From: Acetobacteraceae bacterium
GTDB lineage: Bacteria > Pseudomonadota > Alphaproteobacteria > Acetobacterales > Acetobacteraceae
DNA: 11,782 bases
Direction of reading: 5' to 3'
NCBI GenBank assembly: GCA_003506895.1
Contig: DNXO01000080.1
Location: forward strand, 35,565 to 47,346
Shown piece after piece: positions 1 through 7,205 of this stretch (its first letter is position 1; every line of letters begins with the position of its first letter). Both the position numbers and the translations under genes were made by a program. The notes below the pieces were generated by a model. That model saw only the letters and a list, made by a program, of their open reading frames with translations. It did no database searches and had not been told where the DNA came from.

Positions 1-1548
1 ATGCTGGTGACGGCCGACAACCTGGCGCAGTTGTTCTTCGGCTGGGAGGGCGTCGGCCTCTGCTCCTACCTGCTGATCGGCTACTGGTATGATCGCCCCA
101 GCGCCTGCGCCGCGGCGATGAAGGCGTTCATCGTCAACCGCGTGGCCGACCTGCCGTTCGCGGTCGGTTTGGCGCTGATCTTCTTCAAGTTCGGCTCGAT
201 CGAGTTCGCCACCATCTTCCCCGCGGTCGCCCAGCACGGCGCCGACACCTATGCGCTGTTCGGCACCAGCTTCTCGGCGATCGAGGTGATCGGCATGCTG
301 CTGTTCATCGGGGCGATGGGCAAATCCGCTCAGCTTGGCTTCCACGTCTGGCTGCCGGACGCGATGGAAGGCCCAACCCCGGTTTCCGCGCTGATCCATG
401 CCGCGACGATGGTCACCGCCGGCGTGTTCCTGATGGCCCGCATGTCGCCGCTGATGGAGTTCGCGCCCTATACCTTGACGTTCGTGACGTTCATCGGCGC
501 CTCGACAGCGCTGTTCGCCGCGACCATCGGTTGCACCCAGAACGACATCAAGCGCGTCATCGCCTACTCCACCTGCTCGCAGCTTGGTTACATGTTCGCC
601 GCCGCCGGCGTCGGTGCCTATCAGGCCAGCGTGTTCCATCTGATCACTCATGCCTTCTTCAAGGCGCTGCTGTTCCTGTCCGCCGGCTCCGTCATCCATG
701 CGATGTCCGATGAGCAGGACATGCGGAAGATGGGTGGACTGGCGAAGATCATCCCCGTCACCTGCACGGTGATGTGGATCGGTAACCTCGCGCTGGCCGG
801 CATCCCGCCGCTGGCCGGGTCCTATTCCAAGGACGCGATCATCTCCGCGACCTACGCGGCGCATACCGGCATCGGCAGCTACGCCTTCATCTGCACGCTG
901 TTGGCCGCGTTCCTGACCGCCTTCTACTCCTGGCGCCTGCTGTTCATGACGTTCCATGGCAAGTCGCGCGCCAGCCACCACGCGCTGGAGCATGCGCACG
1001 AAAGCCCCTGGGTGATGCTGGCCCCGTTGGTCGTGCTGGCCTTCGGTGCGGTGTTCGCTGGGTGGGCGCTGAACAACTGGTTCATCGGCGCCGACTGGGA
1101 GCATTTCTGGAATGGCGCGATCTTCAACGGCCCGCAAAATCAGGTCATGGAGAACATGGAACGAGTCCCTGAATGGGTCGAACTGGCGCCGCTGGTTCTC
1201 GGCCTGCTTGGCATCGGCCTCGCCTGGGTCATGTATATCGCCAGCCCGCTGTTGCCGATCCGCTTGGCGATGACGTTCCGCCCGATCTACAACTTCCTGC
1301 TGAACAAGTGGTATTTCGACGAACTGTATAACGTCATCTTCGTGCAGCCGACGATCCGGCTGGCCCGCCTGTTCTGGCAGGTCGGCGACGTCACCATCAT
1401 CGACGGGGTGCCGAATGGCCTCGCGGAGCTGACAAGCGACGGCTCGCGGCAGATCGTTAAAGTTCAGACCGGCTCCCTGGCCGTCTATGCCTTCGTCATG
1501 CTGATCGGCGTCGTCGCGCTGGTCGGTATCTTCATGCTGAGCCGGTGA
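1..1548 (+). CDS. nuoL: NADH-quinone oxidoreductase subunit L (5' end outside window)
   Basis: This is the largest antiporter-like membrane subunit of respiratory complex I, which helps pump protons across the inner membrane as NADH is oxidised by quinone. The 515 visible residues begin inside the protein. The first codon happens to be ATG, but it belongs to the conserved stretch leading into FGWEGVG, whose Glu (residue 16 here) corresponds to Glu144 of E. coli NuoL, so roughly 130 N-terminal residues are missing. Lys108 in GKSAQL and the following LPDAMEGPTPVSALIHAATM block are the channel Lys/His region of the antiporter fold. HAFFKALLFLSAGS is also typical. The C-terminal part (about residues 390-515) holds the lateral amphipathic helix and the last membrane helix that clamp NuoM and NuoN. 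The stop TGA lies 4 nt before nuoM, so the genes are cotranscribed. Identity is certain; only the true start is unseen. Confidence 0.97.
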   Translation: MLVTADNLAQLFFGWEGVGLCSYLLIGYWYDRPSACAAAMKAFIVNRVADLPFAVGLALIFFKFGSIEFATIFPAVAQHGADTYALFGTSFSAIEVIGMLLFIGAMGKSAQLGFHVWLPDAMEGPTPVSALIHAATMVTAGVFLMARMSPLMEFAPYTLTFVTFIGASTALFAATIGCTQNDIKRVIAYSTCSQLGYMFAAAGVGAYQASVFHLITHAFFKALLFLSAGSVIHAMSDEQDMRKMGGLAKIIPVTCTVMWIGNLALAGIPPLAGSYSKDAIISATYAAHTGIGSYAFICTLLAAFLTAFYSWRLLFMTFHGKSRASHHALEHAHESPWVMLAPLVVLAFGAVFAGWALNNWFIGADWEHFWNGAIFNGPQNQVMENMERVPEWVELAPLVLGLLGIGLAWVMYIASPLLPIRLAMTFRPIYNFLLNKWYFDELYNVIFVQPTIRLARLFWQVGDVTIIDGVPNGLAELTSDGSRQIVKVQTGSLAVYAFVMLIGVVALVGIFMLSR

Positions 1549-1552
1549 GATC

Positions 1553-3100
1553 ATGACCGCTATGAGCAACGCCGCCGGTTTTCCGATCCTCTCCCTGATC
1601 ACGTGGCTGCCGCTCGTCGGCTGTCTGGTGATGATGATGGTGCGCGGGGATGAGCAGACCGTCGCCTCCAATGCACGCTGGACCGCGTTGTGGACCAGCC
1701 TGCTGGTCTTCATCCTGTCGCTGGTCCTGTGGGTGAAGTTCGATCCGTCCGACGCCGGCTTCCAGTTCAACGAACACGTTGCCTGGATGCCGGAATACAA
1801 GGTCGGCTACAGCATGGGCGTGGATGGAATTTCCGTCCTGTTCGTCCTGCTCTCCACCGTGCTGACCCCGATCTGCATCCTGGCCAGTTGGGAATCCATC
1901 CAGACCCGCGTCCGCGAGTTCATGATGAGCTTCCTGATCCTGGAAACCATGATGGTGGGCATGTTCGCCGCGACGGATTTCGTCGTATTCTACATGTTCT
2001 TCGAGGGCGTGCTGATCCCGATGTACTTGATCATCGGCGTCTGGGGCGGCCCGCGGCGGGTCTATGCGGCGGTCAAGTTCTTCCTGTTCACGCTGACCGG
2101 CTCCGTGCTGATGCTGCTGGCGCTGATTGCCATGTGGCTGCACGCCGGGACGACCGATATCGCCGTGCTGATGCACACCACGTTCCCGATCGGCATGCAG
2201 AGCTTGCTGTTCCTGGCGCTGTTCGCCTCCTTCGCCGTGAAGGTGCCGATGTGGCCGGTTCACACCTGGCTGCCGGACGCGCACGTCGAGGCACCCACCG
2301 CCGGGTCCGTCATTCTGGCGGGCGTGCTGCTGAAAATGGGCGCCTATGGGTTCCTGCGCTTCTCCGTCCCGATGCTGCCCGATGCGTCGGCCACGTTCGC
2401 GCCGTTCATGTTCACCCTGTCGGTTGTGGCGGTGATCTACACCTCGCTCGTCGCGCTGGCGCAGGAGGATATGAAGAAGCTGATCGCCTATTCGTCGATC
2501 GCCCATATGGGCGTGGTGACGATCGGCATCTTCACCATCAACGTGCAGGGTATCTCCGGCGCGCTGTTCCAGATGCTGTCGCACGGTGTCGTCTCCGCCG
2601 CGCTGTTCCTTGTCGTCGGCGTGGTGTACGACCGCATCCACTCCCGCGAGATCGCCCGCTACGGCGGCCTCGCCGATCGCATGCCGGCCTACGCGCTGGT
2701 GTTCATGCTGTTCATGATGGCCTCGGTCGGCCTGCCGGGCACCGCCGGTTTCGTGGGTGAGTTCCTGGTCATCGTCGGCGCGCTGCAAGTGAACTTCTGG
2801 CTCGCCCTGCTGGGCGGCATGGGGATGATCCTGGGCGCCGCCTACATGCTCTACCTGTATCGCCGGGTTATCTTTGGCCGGATCACGCGCGACGACCTGC
2901 GCAATATCCTGGACCTCAGCCCGCGCGAGTGGGTGGTGTTCGCCCCGCTGATCGTCCTGACGCTGTGGATGGGCATCTACCCGTCCAGCTTCACCTCTTA
3001 TTTCGACGCGACGGTGGGGGCGATGGTGCAACACCATACCGCCGCGCTGGCCGCGACAACCAAGCTTGCCGGGAACGTAATCATGAGCGTGGGGCACTAA
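1553..3100 (+). CDS. nuoM: NADH-quinone oxidoreductase subunit M
   Basis: This is the second antiporter-like proton-pumping subunit of complex I, an integral inner-membrane protein of 515 residues with about 14 predicted hydrophobic helices, a normal length for the family. Glu151 in FFEGVLIPMYLIIG and Lys230 in FAVKVPMWPVHTWLPDAH match the essential Glu144 and Lys234 of E. coli NuoM. AYSSIAHMG (around residues 320-328) is the broken-helix region shared by NuoL, M and N. The start at 1553 has a weak GGTGAG-like site only 3 nt upstream. A second ATG at 1562 is better spaced from the same purines, so the first three residues are uncertain. The gene sits 4 nt after nuoL and its stop codon overlaps the nuoN start in a TAATG junction, indicating translational coupling. 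No unusual features are seen. Confidence 0.97.
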   Translation: MTAMSNAAGFPILSLITWLPLVGCLVMMMVRGDEQTVASNARWTALWTSLLVFILSLVLWVKFDPSDAGFQFNEHVAWMPEYKVGYSMGVDGISVLFVLLSTVLTPICILASWESIQTRVREFMMSFLILETMMVGMFAATDFVVFYMFFEGVLIPMYLIIGVWGGPRRVYAAVKFFLFTLTGSVLMLLALIAMWLHAGTTDIAVLMHTTFPIGMQSLLFLALFASFAVKVPMWPVHTWLPDAHVEAPTAGSVILAGVLLKMGAYGFLRFSVPMLPDASATFAPFMFTLSVVAVIYTSLVALAQEDMKKLIAYSSIAHMGVVTIGIFTINVQGISGALFQMLSHGVVSAALFLVVGVVYDRIHSREIARYGGLADRMPAYALVFMLFMMASVGLPGTAGFVGEFLVIVGALQVNFWLALLGGMGMILGAAYMLYLYRRVIFGRITRDDLRNILDLSPREWVVFAPLIVLTLWMGIYPSSFTSYFDATVGAMVQHHTAALAATTKLAGNVIMSVGH

Positions 3101-4521
3101 TGAACTGGACCTTGGCCCTGCCAGAGATCGTCCTTGCCTGCGTGGGCATGGCGACACTGATCTTCGGCGTACTCCGCAAACAGGACAGCACGCTGCTGTG
3201 CACGATGTTCACCATCGGTGGCTTCCTGATCGCCGGCCTGCTGGTCTTGACCGGCACCAGCGGCTTCGGCTTCCACGGCCAGTTCGTTGCCGACCCGTTC
3301 AGCGCCTTCAACCAGATCCTGATCCTGTCCGGCGCGGCCCTGTCCTCGATCCTGGCACTCGGCTGGAACCGCAGCGAGGGCATCGCTCGGTTTGAGTTCC
3401 CGGTCCTGATGCTGTTCTCCACCGTCGGCATGATGATCATGGCCTCGGCGTCAAACCTGATGACGCTGTACATGGGCCTGGAACTGCAATCGCTGGCGCT
3501 CTACGTCCTTGCCGCGTTTGCCCGCGACAATCTGCGCTCCTCCGAAGCCGGCCTGAAGTATTTCGTGCTCAGCGGCCTGGCCTCCGGCCTGCTGCTGTAT
3601 GGCATCTCGCTGGTGTATGGCTTCTCCGGCACCATGGACCTGGCATCGCTGCATGTGCTGCTGATGAACCCGGCCAGTGCCTCCGCCGGCCTGGTCGTGG
3701 GCATCGTCTTCGTCCTGGTCGGACTCGCGTTCAAGGTCTCGGCGGTGCCGTTCCACATGTGGACGCCTGACGTTTACGAAGGTGCCCCGACGCCGGTAAC
3801 GGTGTTCTTCGCGACCGCCCCGAAGGTCGCGGCGATGTCGCTGGTGCTGCGGGTGATGGGCACGTCCTTCGCCTCACTGCTGGGCGCGTGGCAGATCCTG
3901 GTTGTCGTCATGTCCATCGCCTCGATGCTGCTGGGCGCGCTCGCCGCGATCGGGCAGACCAATATCAAGCGGCTGATGGCCTACTCCTCGATCGGCCACA
4001 TGGGCTACGCGCTCATCGGCCTCGCGGTTGGCACCGCCGACGGTGTCCGTGGCGTGCTGGTTTACATGGTCATCTACGTGTTCATGACCGCCGGCACCTT
4101 CGGTTGCATCATGGCCATGCGTCGCAAGGGCAGGGCGGTGGAGACGATCTCCGACCTCGCGGGTCTGGCATCCAACGACCCGGCCTTGGCCATGGTCCTG
4201 GCGCTGTTCATGTTCAGCCTGGCGGGCATCCCGCCGATGTCCGGCTTCTTTGGGAAGCTCTACATCTTCCTGGCGGCCGTTCAGGGCGGGTTGTGGACGC
4301 TGGCCATCGTCGGTGTGCTGACCAGCGTGATTGGCGCGTTCTATTATATCCGCATCATCAAGGTGATGTACTTCGACGCCCCGGCCGAACGCTTCGATCC
4401 GCGTCCCGCCTCCCTGTCCTTCGTCGTCGCGGCAACCGGGTTGTTCACCGGCTTCTTCTTCCTGTTCCCGGCCCCGATTGTCGCCGCGGCCCAGGCGGCA
4501 GCCGGCGTTCTCTTCAAGTAG
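3100..4521 (+). CDS. nuoN: NADH-quinone oxidoreductase subunit N
   Basis: This is the third antiporter-like subunit of complex I, an inner-membrane protein of 473 residues, which is the usual length in alphaproteobacteria. The ATG overlaps the last base of the nuoM stop (TAATG), and a GTGGGG purine tract lies 5 nt upstream. The frame stays open further 5', to 2929, but that part lies wholly inside nuoM and does not look like a NuoN N terminus. MNWTLALPEIVLA is the normal beginning. Landmarks are GLELQSLALYVLAAF (Glu128), GLKYFVLSG (Lys152), FKVSAVPFHMWTPDVYEGAPTP (Lys212, the central channel lysine) and MAYSSIGHMGYALIG. It is the last nuo gene here, as is normal for a nuoA-N operon. A strong hairpin lies 28 nt after the stop. 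Confidence 0.97.
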   Translation: MNWTLALPEIVLACVGMATLIFGVLRKQDSTLLCTMFTIGGFLIAGLLVLTGTSGFGFHGQFVADPFSAFNQILILSGAALSSILALGWNRSEGIARFEFPVLMLFSTVGMMIMASASNLMTLYMGLELQSLALYVLAAFARDNLRSSEAGLKYFVLSGLASGLLLYGISLVYGFSGTMDLASLHVLLMNPASASAGLVVGIVFVLVGLAFKVSAVPFHMWTPDVYEGAPTPVTVFFATAPKVAAMSLVLRVMGTSFASLLGAWQILVVVMSIASMLLGALAAIGQTNIKRLMAYSSIGHMGYALIGLAVGTADGVRGVLVYMVIYVFMTAGTFGCIMAMRRKGRAVETISDLAGLASNDPALAMVLALFMFSLAGIPPMSGFFGKLYIFLAAVQGGLWTLAIVGVLTSVIGAFYYIRIIKVMYFDAPAERFDPRPASLSFVVAATGLFTGFFFLFPAPIVAAAQAAAGVLFK

Positions 4522-4548
4522 CCCGCTTTTCGGTTGAGGCCGGAGGCA

Positions 4549-4588
4549 ACACCCCTACGATCGGATTTTGCCGATCATAGGGGGGTGT
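4549..4588 (+). terminator. Candidate transcript-end hairpin after nuoN
   Basis: The left arm ACACCCCTACGATCGG (4549-4564) and right arm CCGATCATAGGGGGGTGT (4571-4588) form a long stem with one mismatch and two extra G, closed by the loop ATTTTG. It starts 28 nt after the nuoN stop, where the end of the nuo transcript is expected. No T-run follows on either strand, so it is not a canonical intrinsic terminator. It may instead be a 3'-end stabilising hairpin or work with Rho. The one mismatch (C opposite A on the + strand) would be a G-U wobble in a - strand transcript. Confidence 0.5.
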
Positions 4589-4721
4589 GAATGGATGTCG
4601 TGACCACCGCCGCTTCATCATCAGCTGCGTGCGATGGATTCGCGGCTTGAAGGCATGGCGTCCTCAGTAATGTTCGCGGCCAGCGCCGGGGCAGGATTGG
4701 CGATCGGCTCAACAGTCGGTC

Positions 4722-4807
4722 CATCGGAAACGTAATGGTGGTCCCGCGACCCGACGCGGAGGCGATGTTCCCCCTGTTTCCGAACACCTATGCCACATCC
4801 GAAACGT
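4722..4807. repeat. Clustered CSGAAAC repeats, possible operator half-sites
   Basis: CATCGGAAACGT (4722-4733) recurs as CATCCGAAACGT (4796-4807), 11 of 12 bases identical and offset by 74 bp, close to seven helical turns. The inverse heptamer GTTTCCG occurs at 4776-4782, giving both a direct and an inverted arrangement. This lies 150-240 bp upstream of the cassette. The sites are short, so chance is a real alternative. Confidence 0.25.
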
Positions 4808-4944
4808 GAATCCGCAACGCCCGCATGCAAGTGAATAACTACCTTAAAGAAACGAATATGCGCTCGGATACGCCGGTTTACCCTCGCTCGATCGCGCGCC
4901 CGCTTTGACAACCCGCGGGCAGGCGGAGAAAACAGCGCATCATC

Positions 4945-4952
4945 GGGAAGGA
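4945..4952 (+). promoter_or_regulatory. Ribosome binding site of the dehydrogenase gene
   Basis: GGGAAGGA lies 7 nt before the ATG at 4960. It is the best Shine-Dalgarno match of the cassette and supports that start over later ATG codons. The following hydrolase gene lacks a comparable site. Confidence 0.7.
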
Positions 4953-4959
4953 AACCAAC

Positions 4960-5853
4960 ATGTCCAAACCATCTGCCGCCGCGGCACCGATTTCGACCAT
5001 CGGCTTTATCGGCCTCGGCGTGATGGGGGAGCCGATGTGCGGGCACCTCGCCCGCCGCTCCGGCATTCCCATCGTTGCCTTCGATCTGCGGGCGGAGCCG
5101 TTGGCTCGCGTGGCCGAACACGGGGTGAAAGCGGGCTCTCTGGAGCAGATCGCGGCCGGTTGCGACGTGATCCTGCTTTCGCTGCCCGACGGAAAGGCCG
5201 TCGCCAAGGTGATCGACCAGCTTGAACCGCATCTTCGGGCCGGCCAGTGCGTGGTCGATACCAGCACATCCTCGGTTGAACTCACCCGCCAGATCGGCGC
5301 GCGTCTGACCGCCAAGGGCATCCAGTATGCTGACGCGCCGGTGGCCAGAACCCGCGAAGCGGCATCGCGCGGCGAACTGAGCATCATGGTTGGTGCCACG
5401 CCGGAAACCTTCGCGCGGATAAAGCCAATTCTTGAAACAATGGGAACCGATGTAACCCATTGCGGTCCCATCGGATGTGGTCAGGTTGTCAAAATCCTGA
5501 ACAACATGCTGGTTTTCCAACACTGCGGCGCGTTAGCCGAAGCCATCGCCATCGGCAGGCGCAACGGCGTCCCGGCCGACGTTCTGCTGCCGACAATGGC
5601 GATGGGGTCCGGCGACAGCTTCGTGCTGCGCAATCACGGCATGAAGGCGATGCTGCCCGGGGTGTTCCCGGAACGCGCCTTCTCCACGCGCTACGCGATG
5701 AAGGATCTGTCGTACGCGCTGGAGATGGCGGAGGCGTCAGGTCTGGACATGGAAGCCGCCAAACTGACCATGGAACGATTGAAGAAAGCCGATCAGGCAG
5801 GCTACGGCGACCAATACCATCCCGTCGTTCTGAAAGTGATCGATCCGCAATGA
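4960..5853 (+). CDS. Beta-hydroxyacid dehydrogenase (3-hydroxyisobutyrate dehydrogenase-like)
   Basis: A 297-residue cytosolic enzyme of the beta-hydroxyacid dehydrogenase family, members of which oxidise 3-hydroxyisobutyrate, tartronate semialdehyde/glycerate, threonate and similar acids with NAD(P). The N-terminal Rossmann domain shows IGFIGLGVMGEPM (residues 14-26), and Asp42 at the end of the second strand points to NAD rather than NADP. The catalytic block GPIGCGQVVKILNN gives Lys178 with Asn181/Asn182, followed by the all-helical C-terminal domain with MKDLSYALEMA (Lys248). The substrate loop, normally DAPVSGG, reads DAPVART (125-131), so the substrate is likely not the standard one. 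The start is fixed by a good ribosome binding site. The TGA stop overlaps the ATG of the hydrolase (ATGA), which indicates translational coupling and a shared pathway. Family is sure; substrate is unknown. Confidence 0.92.
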   Translation: MSKPSAAAAPISTIGFIGLGVMGEPMCGHLARRSGIPIVAFDLRAEPLARVAEHGVKAGSLEQIAAGCDVILLSLPDGKAVAKVIDQLEPHLRAGQCVVDTSTSSVELTRQIGARLTAKGIQYADAPVARTREAASRGELSIMVGATPETFARIKPILETMGTDVTHCGPIGCGQVVKILNNMLVFQHCGALAEAIAIGRRNGVPADVLLPTMAMGSGDSFVLRNHGMKAMLPGVFPERAFSTRYAMKDLSYALEMAEASGLDMEAAKLTMERLKKADQAGYGDQYHPVVLKVIDPQ

Positions 5854-7094
5854 GCACGTTTCCCAGCGCCGAGGCGTGGCGCGAAGCCTGCGCCGGCGAC
5901 GCCACCCTGGCCGCATGGGCGGGCCCGTGGTCTATCACCTTCGCGATCGCCAGCGGTTCGGTCACAACCGCGTTCAGCTTCGTAGACGGGAAGCCCCAAA
6001 CGGGCGGCGGCGATGCGGCTTTCACGCTGGCGGCGCCCGACGATGTCTGGGCAAAATTCCTGCTGCCGGTTCCGCCACGACACCATCATGGCATCTTCGC
6101 GATGCACTACCGCATTCCGGAATTCTCCATCCAGGGTGACCAACTCGCGTTCATGCAGCACGCCCATGTCGCGCGCCGTGTGCTGGAGATCGGAAAATGG
6201 CTCGCGCTTGGCAACAAAGCCCCCGTGCCAGTCAGCCTGTCCCCGCGTGGCGGAGCAAGGCCGATGCCCAAGGTCCAGGGCGGCTATGTTCCGGTCACCG
6301 TGGGCGGTGTCACCTACCAGATCTACTACGAAACCGCCGGTTCTGGCCGTGATGTCCTGTGTATGCACACGGCCGGGTCGGACGCCCGCCAGTTCCATGG
6401 GTTGATGGCCGACGAGCGCATCACCGCCGGCCATCGTCTGGTCGCGTTCGACCTTCCCTGGCACGGCAAGTCCCTGCCGCCCGAGGGCGCCATTCCCGGG
6501 TCATGGCGATTGAACACCGACCTGTATGTCGATCTGATCATGGGCTTTGCCGCGGCGATGGGGCTGGACAAGCCGATCGCACTGGGTGCCTCGATGTCCG
6601 GGGAGATCTGTCTGGAACTCGCATACCGGCATCCGGAAGCGTTCACGGGGATCGTCGCCTGCGAGGCCTGCGAGAAGATCAACCAGCGCCAGACCACCTG
6701 GGCCGCCCATCCCCGCGTCAACCAGTCCATGTTCGTGCCGGAATGGATCAGGGCATTAAGCGCTCCCCAAAGCCCGGCGGAGTATCAGGAGGCGATCACC
6801 TGGCACTACGGCCAGGGCGGCCCGGCGGTATTCTACGGTGACATCGCCTTCTACTCCGGCGACTGGGACGGGCGGGAGCGTGTCGGGAAAATCGACACCA
6901 ACCGCTGCCGCCTGTTCATGCTGACCGGGGAGTACGATTACTCCTGCACCGTCGAACTCTCGCGGGCGACGGCGGAGAAAATCCCCGGCGTGGTGTTCCG
7001 CGAGATGAAGGGCATCGGCCACTTCCCGTTCGCGGAGAACCCGAAACTGTTCGCGGAATACCTGTTGCCGGTGCTGGCGGATTTGCGGGGGTAA
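5850..7094 (+). CDS. Alpha/beta hydrolase with N-terminal SCP2-like domain
   Basis: A 414-residue protein in two parts. Residues 1 to about 125 look like a small lipid/acyl-binding SCP2-type domain: a polar beta sheet, then LAAPDDVWAKFL, and IPEFSIQGDQLAFMQH just before a short helix. Residues 145-414 are an alpha/beta hydrolase. Visible are the oxyanion loop MHTAGSDARQ (172-181), FDLPWHGKSLPP (200-211), the nucleophile elbow LGASMSGE with Ser248, the acid Asp363 in LTGEYDYSCT, and His391 in GIGHFPFAENP, so the triad is complete. The reaction could be ester, lactone, thioester or C-C hydrolysis; the sequence does not say. The chosen ATG overlaps the dehydrogenase stop. The frame is open upstream to 5460, but that part lies over the dehydrogenase and has no homology. 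There is no signal peptide, so it is cytosolic. The SCP2 call is by pattern only. Confidence 0.85.
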   Translation: MSTFPSAEAWREACAGDATLAAWAGPWSITFAIASGSVTTAFSFVDGKPQTGGGDAAFTLAAPDDVWAKFLLPVPPRHHHGIFAMHYRIPEFSIQGDQLAFMQHAHVARRVLEIGKWLALGNKAPVPVSLSPRGGARPMPKVQGGYVPVTVGGVTYQIYYETAGSGRDVLCMHTAGSDARQFHGLMADERITAGHRLVAFDLPWHGKSLPPEGAIPGSWRLNTDLYVDLIMGFAAAMGLDKPIALGASMSGEICLELAYRHPEAFTGIVACEACEKINQRQTTWAAHPRVNQSMFVPEWIRALSAPQSPAEYQEAITWHYGQGGPAVFYGDIAFYSGDWDGRERVGKIDTNRCRLFMLTGEYDYSCTVELSRATAEKIPGVVFREMKGIGHFPFAENPKLFAEYLLPVLADLRG

Positions 7095-7205
7095 CTCTCC
7101 TCAGCGGCGCTCCGGTTTCGGGGCTGCCCGCGGCGGGCCTCTCCTTGACGGCGGCGCGGCCAAGGCTGACTCTGCCACCCACCATCTTCCGGGACCACAC
7201 AAGCC

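Larger units (their letters stand above)
4522..4959. other. 438-bp non-coding gap between nuoN and the catabolic cassette
   Basis: I find no credible gene in this gap; short open stretches on either strand have no recognisable motif and no ribosome binding site. It holds a strong hairpin at 4549-4588, a cluster of CSGAAAC-type heptamers at 4725-4805, and an AT-richer patch at about 4829-4860 that would suit a promoter but has no clear -35/-10 pair. An inverted repeat GCCCGC/GCGGGC (4898-4903 and 4915-4920) has a TTGACA hexamer in its loop. The final bases carry the ribosome binding site of the dehydrogenase. A promoter for the cassette most likely lies here, but I cannot fix it by eye. Confidence 0.5.

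Noticed and set aside
2929..3099. Upstream extension of nuoN
   Set aside because: The frame is open but lies inside nuoM, and the real NuoN N terminus begins at the TAATG junction with a ribosome binding site.
1532..3157. Long open frame on the - strand opposite nuoM (541 codons)
   Set aside because: Its translation is rich in His, Gln, Arg and Asp with no domain, as expected from the antisense of a GC-rich membrane-protein gene, and nuoM on the other strand is certain.
4905..4910. Perfect TTGACA as a -35 box for the cassette
   Set aside because: No acceptable -10 occurs 16-18 nt downstream (GAAAAC-like only), and it lies only 49 nt from the start codon within an inverted repeat. It may be coincidental.
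4621..5523. Possible - strand gene across the nuoN-dehydrogenase gap
   Set aside because: The translation shows no family motif, overlaps the certain dehydrogenase for most of its length, and lacks a ribosome binding site.
5460..5849. N-terminal extension of the alpha/beta hydrolase
   Set aside because: The extension would be read out of frame over the dehydrogenase and is Arg-rich without homology; the ATGA junction start gives a sensible protein.
7126..7138. GCCCG/CGGGC hairpin between hydrolase and aldolase-like genes
   Set aside because: The stem is only 5 bp with a 3-nt loop, common at this GC content, and no T-run follows.
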